Source: JBECKQ01 sp040235375 (lineage in GTDB: Bacteria; Planctomycetota; Phycisphaerae; UBA1845). From it: DNA of 17,036 bases. The position numbers were made by a program, and so were the translations under genes. Shown here piece by piece: positions 14,509-17,036 of the stretch; position 1 is the stretch's first letter; each line of letters begins with the position of its first letter. The DNA is taken from assembly GCA_040235375.1 (NCBI GenBank), contig JBECKQ010000307.1, forward strand, positions 1 through 17,036, written 5' to 3'. The notes under the pieces are model-generated. The model had not been told where the DNA came from. It did not search any database and saw only the letters and a program-made list of their open reading frames with translations.

Positions 14509-15505
14509 ACCGAACGCCAATCCCGCACAGCCCGCTCCGGACCTGAGTCCGGACACCGACCTCTATGCCGAACTGCTTCAGATCCCGCCGGGACCGCGCC
14601 CGCCCCACTTATACCAACTTCTTGGCATCGAGCTGTTCTGCCCGCATCCGGAGGAGATCGAGCGCGCCGTGCGGGCCCAGTTTCGCAAGATCAAGCCGTA
14701 CGAAGAGCATCCCGACATCAAGGTCCGCGAACGCATTCAGGACGTAATGAGCCACATCGCCACCGCCCGGACGGTGCTGCGCGACCCCGAACAAAAGCAG
14801 CGCTACGACGAGGTGTTGGCCACCCGACTGAAGGTGAACCGCGATGAAATGCTCCTGTCACGGCCGGCGGCACGCATTCCGGAGTTTGCATTGACCGTCA
14901 TCGCCGGCCCCGCCCGCGTGGGCGCACGGTGGAGCCTCGTTCCGGACCGGCGCTTCACCATCGGCTCGGACCCGCACTGCGTGCTGCCCCTGCCGAGCTC
15001 GCGACTGCGCGGCGTGCACGCTCAACTCGAGTGCGCCGGTAGCGACTGGATGCTGCGCAACGCCGATCCCGGATTTGTTACACTCGTCAACGACGAGCGC
15101 CGCCGCGAATTCCTGCTGAAAGAAGGCGACCACATCGACCTCGGCGGTTACCGATTGCACTTCGAGCGAATCGGCGCCGGGCAGCCGGACCCGAAGTCGC
15201 TGCCTGCGCCCTTGTCCCTCGTCATCCGCGAAGGGCCGAGCATTCCCGAGCCAGTGATGAACGCCGTCGGCCCGGCGTCGATCCTCATAGGGAACTGCGA
15301 AACCGCGCTGTGGCAGCTGCTCGATCCGCGGCTGTCGCTTCATCACGCGCGCGTCTCCGCCAGCGGTGCGGTATGGCAGATTGAGGACCTGAAGAGCACG
15401 ACCGGGACGTTCGTCAACGGCGAACGCATCACCCGGGAGCTGCTTCACCACCGCGATCAGATCTCCATCGGGCACTTCCAGATTCAGGTTCGCCTGCGGA
15501 GATAG
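14498..15505 (+). CDS. J-like domain plus tandem FHA domain protein
   Basis: 335 residues from ATG 14498, inside the last 11 bases of the Hsp70 gene; starting further upstream at 14444 would give only unrelated sequence. Residues 36-105 look like a J-domain variant: HLYQLLGI, EEIERAVRAQFRKI, HPD (71-73), then helix III with IATARTVLRDPEQKQRYDEVL. The HPD tripeptide is the residue set J proteins use to stimulate Hsp70 ATPase, and it lies close to its usual place between helices II and III. Two forkhead-associated folds follow. FHA1 (about 128-224; FTIGSDPHCVLPLPSSRLRG, GVHAQLE) is degenerate. FHA2 (about 240-335; DPRLSLHHARVS, DLKSTTGTFVNGERI) is close to the phosphothreonine-binding consensus. 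The protein probably links a phosphorylated partner to the adjacent Hsp70. No membrane segment or signal is seen. Its stop lies 7 bases from that of the convergent DUF1570 gene. Confidence 0.85.
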   Translation: MSNKPNANPAQPAPDLSPDTDLYAELLQIPPGPRPPHLYQLLGIELFCPHPEEIERAVRAQFRKIKPYEEHPDIKVRERIQDVMSHIATARTVLRDPEQKQRYDEVLATRLKVNRDEMLLSRPAARIPEFALTVIAGPARVGARWSLVPDRRFTIGSDPHCVLPLPSSRLRGVHAQLECAGSDWMLRNADPGFVTLVNDERRREFLLKEGDHIDLGGYRLHFERIGAGQPDPKSLPAPLSLVIREGPSIPEPVMNAVGPASILIGNCETALWQLLDPRLSLHHARVSASGAVWQIEDLKSTTGTFVNGERITRELLHHRDQISIGHFQIQVRLRR

Positions 15506-15512
15506 TCGGCAG

Positions 15513-16673
15513 TCAACCTTGCGGGACGCGCACCGGCAGATCGAGCACGAAGCGAAGCCATTCGTCCGTGAAGCGCTGATCGAGTGTGCCGAACGTCGCC
15601 TCGAAAAGTTGCCGCTCCTGGGCCGGAGAATAGGCACGGTCGGCGGGTCGCTTGGCGATCACGGTCATGTATACCGCCAGGTCCTCGCGATGCTTTCGTT
15701 GGAGGTAAAAGACGAGGCTCCAGCTTTGAGCATACAGGTTCTCCGCCGGCGGTGTGCCCCCATCGATCAGCGGCTTTCGAGAGACAAGTTCGGCCAGAGA
15801 CACGAGGCGGCCGGCTACGACAGCGGGGGCGAAGGCGGCCGAGGTCACTTTCCGGACCGCCGCCGCCTTGGGCGAGCCGGCCATCGCCTGCCGCAGATTC
15901 AGCAGGCGATAGGCGTTGACGCCCGGGATGCCGGCTGACTGGCTGCTCGGCGGCATCTCGAACAGGCAGGCCAGCCCCTCGACGAGCCAGGGCGGATTGT
16001 CCGCTCCGCGTACAAGCACACCGGTGTTGAAAAAGACCTGGTGGGCGACCTCATGCTGGATAACAAGCCGGTTCACGGATTCCGTGATATTGTCGCGCCG
16101 GTTGCGCAGTCGGAAAAGCTCGTTGGAAAGAAGTGATTGCGCGCTGCGATCATGACGCTTATGGGCAGCGCGAACCTCCTCTTCAAGCTGGTCGATACGT
16201 TTCTGTACGGACCGCAGCCGTGGCATGGTGGCCGCGTCGTAGAACACGGCGCGGTTGCGGCTGATGTCATAGTAGCCCGCGATGTGCTCGGCCTCGTGGC
16301 CCTCGGCCGACGCGAACGACACGAATCGATCGTACTGAGCGAAGAAACAGATCACCAGCCGCTGCTGCGGCTCGCTGTACGGGATGTCATTGACCTCGAG
16401 AAACCGGATGATGCACTGGTACGTCGCCTCGATCCGGCTGATGAACGGCTTCAGGACGTCTTCATCCGTGTCGTAGAGGACGACGAAGTGCGGCGTCTGC
16501 CGGAGCTGAAACCCCGGACCGAGTTCGGCAAGAAGCGATTGGACCTCCCGCGGAGCTTGCTCAGTGTCGGTCACCGCCGGCAGCGCCGCCGTCGCGTGAA
16601 CCAGCGTCGCCGCAGTAAAGAGCGCGACGCAACGATACCGCGCAAAACCGTATCGCGGCATCGCACGGCCCAT
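15513..16673 (-). CDS. Secreted DUF1570 gluzincin-like metallopeptidase-family protein
   Basis: About 386 residues if it starts at ATG 16673. Alternatives are ATG 16661 (shorter), ATG 16730, which overlaps the upstream gene's stop (ATGGCTGA), and TTG 16757. The short starts are chosen because they put an Arg-containing n-region directly before a hydrophobic signal segment (CVALFTAATLVHATAALPA). The mature part has TPHFVVLYDT and ICFFAQYDRFVSF near its start, a coiled-coil-like helix (about 150-190), then LVIQHEVAHQVFFNTG. In this, His207-Glu208-x-x-His211 is a zincin motif, with a candidate third ligand in PPWLVEGLACLFEMP (Glu232). This layout is typical of DUF1570 proteins, common in planctomycetes, whose substrates are unknown. 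It lies downstream of the NAD(P)H-hydrate epimerase gene and is likely co-transcribed with it, though no functional link is apparent. Whether it is an active protease is not established. Confidence 0.8.
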   Translation of the reverse strand: MGRAMPRYGFARYRCVALFTAATLVHATAALPAVTDTEQAPREVQSLLAELGPGFQLRQTPHFVVLYDTDEDVLKPFISRIEATYQCIIRFLEVNDIPYSEPQQRLVICFFAQYDRFVSFASAEGHEAEHIAGYYDISRNRAVFYDAATMPRLRSVQKRIDQLEEEVRAAHKRHDRSAQSLLSNELFRLRNRRDNITESVNRLVIQHEVAHQVFFNTGVLVRGADNPPWLVEGLACLFEMPPSSQSAGIPGVNAYRLLNLRQAMAGSPKAAAVRKVTSAAFAPAVVAGRLVSLAELVSRKPLIDGGTPPAENLYAQSWSLVFYLQRKHREDLAVYMTVIAKRPADRAYSPAQERQLFEATFGTLDQRFTDEWLRFVLDLPVRVPQG

Positions 16674-16722
16674 TGCCGAGCGACATCGATGCCCCTCGTC
16701 ACTGCCAGGATGCCGGACCGCG

Positions 16723-17036
16723 TCAGCCATCGGAAGTTGTGGTGATTGCGCGGTCAATGACGGATGGCGGCGTGCCGATGTCCACTACCACGATCTCCCC
16801 CAGATAACCGGAGGCAGCGCCACTTTCGAACCCGCGTTTCACCGCAACGAACGTAATCGTGGCGTCGGCTTTGACCGCTACGTTGGTTACTTCGCCCGTT
16901 TCACAATCCAGGCCGGACGGCACATCGATTGCCACCACGGCCTGCACGTCGGCATCGTTGACCGCTCGGATCGCTTCGGCCAGGGGCTCGCGAACGGCGC
17001 CGGAAAAACCCGTTCCGAACAGCGCGTCGACGATGA
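16723..17036 (-). CDS. nnrE: NAD(P)H-hydrate epimerase (YjeF N-terminal domain), partial
   Basis: The minus strand is open from the right window edge to a TGA at 16725-16723, giving 104 visible residues; the N terminus lies outside. The visible part contains IVDALFGTGFSGAVREPL, then VVAIDVPSGLDCETGEV, ADATITFVAVKRGF and YLGEIVVVDIGTPPSVID. These are the conserved blocks of the YjeF-N fold. The enzyme epimerises damaged R-NAD(P)HX to the S form for repair by the dehydratase NnrD, in the cytoplasm. The stop comes soon after the epimerase domain, so no C-terminal dehydratase domain is fused, unlike E. coli NnrR/YjeF. The final ~30 residues are ordinary. I see no sign of decay. Confidence 0.88.
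   Translation of the reverse strand, partial: IVDALFGTGFSGAVREPLAEAIRAVNDADVQAVVAIDVPSGLDCETGEVTNVAVKADATITFVAVKRGFESGAASGYLGEIVVVDIGTPPSVIDRAITTTSDG

Overview
The window reads as chromosomal DNA of a GC-rich, diderm (outer-membrane) bacterium, most likely a planctomycete. This is judged from gene content, not from a marker gene. Supporting features are an LptD-type outer-membrane LPS assembly protein, a DUF1570 gluzincin-like secreted protein, a lidless Hsp70 paired with a J-like/FHA protein, and an MFS carrier with a zinc ribbon fused at its N terminus. I see no rRNA, tRNA, CRISPR array, insertion sequence or phage gene. Coding density is high, and all gaps between genes are under about 220 bases.

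Layout. (1) 1-1522, minus: an MFS/POT-like transporter, cut by the left edge. A 215-base gap with two opposed sigma-70-like promoters separates it from (2) 1738-4335, plus: a secreted GH31 alpha-glycosidase. (3) 4368-7289, minus: LptD, converging on the GH31 gene, with a near-consensus promoter of its own and a possible 8-codon leader. (4) 7429-8970, minus: a divergent PlsC/AGPAT-like acyltransferase, upstream of lptD. (5) 9155-11098 and 11095-12723, plus: a two-gene unit with a 4-base overlap, encoding a Maf/DUF115 glycosyltransferase-like protein and a protein with a degenerate nucleotidyltransferase-like N terminus, a radical-SAM-like middle lacking its cluster cysteines, and an intact-looking SPASM C terminus. 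(6) 12823-14508 and 14498-15505, plus: an Hsp70-family protein without lid, overlapping a J-like domain plus two-FHA protein. (7) 15513-16673, minus: a secreted DUF1570 metallopeptidase-like protein. (8) 16723-17036, minus: the C-terminal part of NAD(P)H-hydrate epimerase, cut by the right edge.

How the genes may work together. The GH31 enzyme and the transporter share a divergent promoter region and could form an oligosaccharide-degradation and uptake pair. LptD and the acyltransferase suggest outer-membrane lipid assembly. The Maf/DUF115 and SPASM pair looks like a protein (flagellin-type) glycosylation or nonulosonate-handling module. It is the most unusual part, because the SPASM protein keeps the radical-SAM layout but has lost the SAM-cluster cysteines. 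The Hsp70 and J/FHA pair suggests a chaperone whose partner can read phosphothreonine signals, plausible in an organism with many Ser/Thr kinases. These functional links are inferences from adjacency and domain content.
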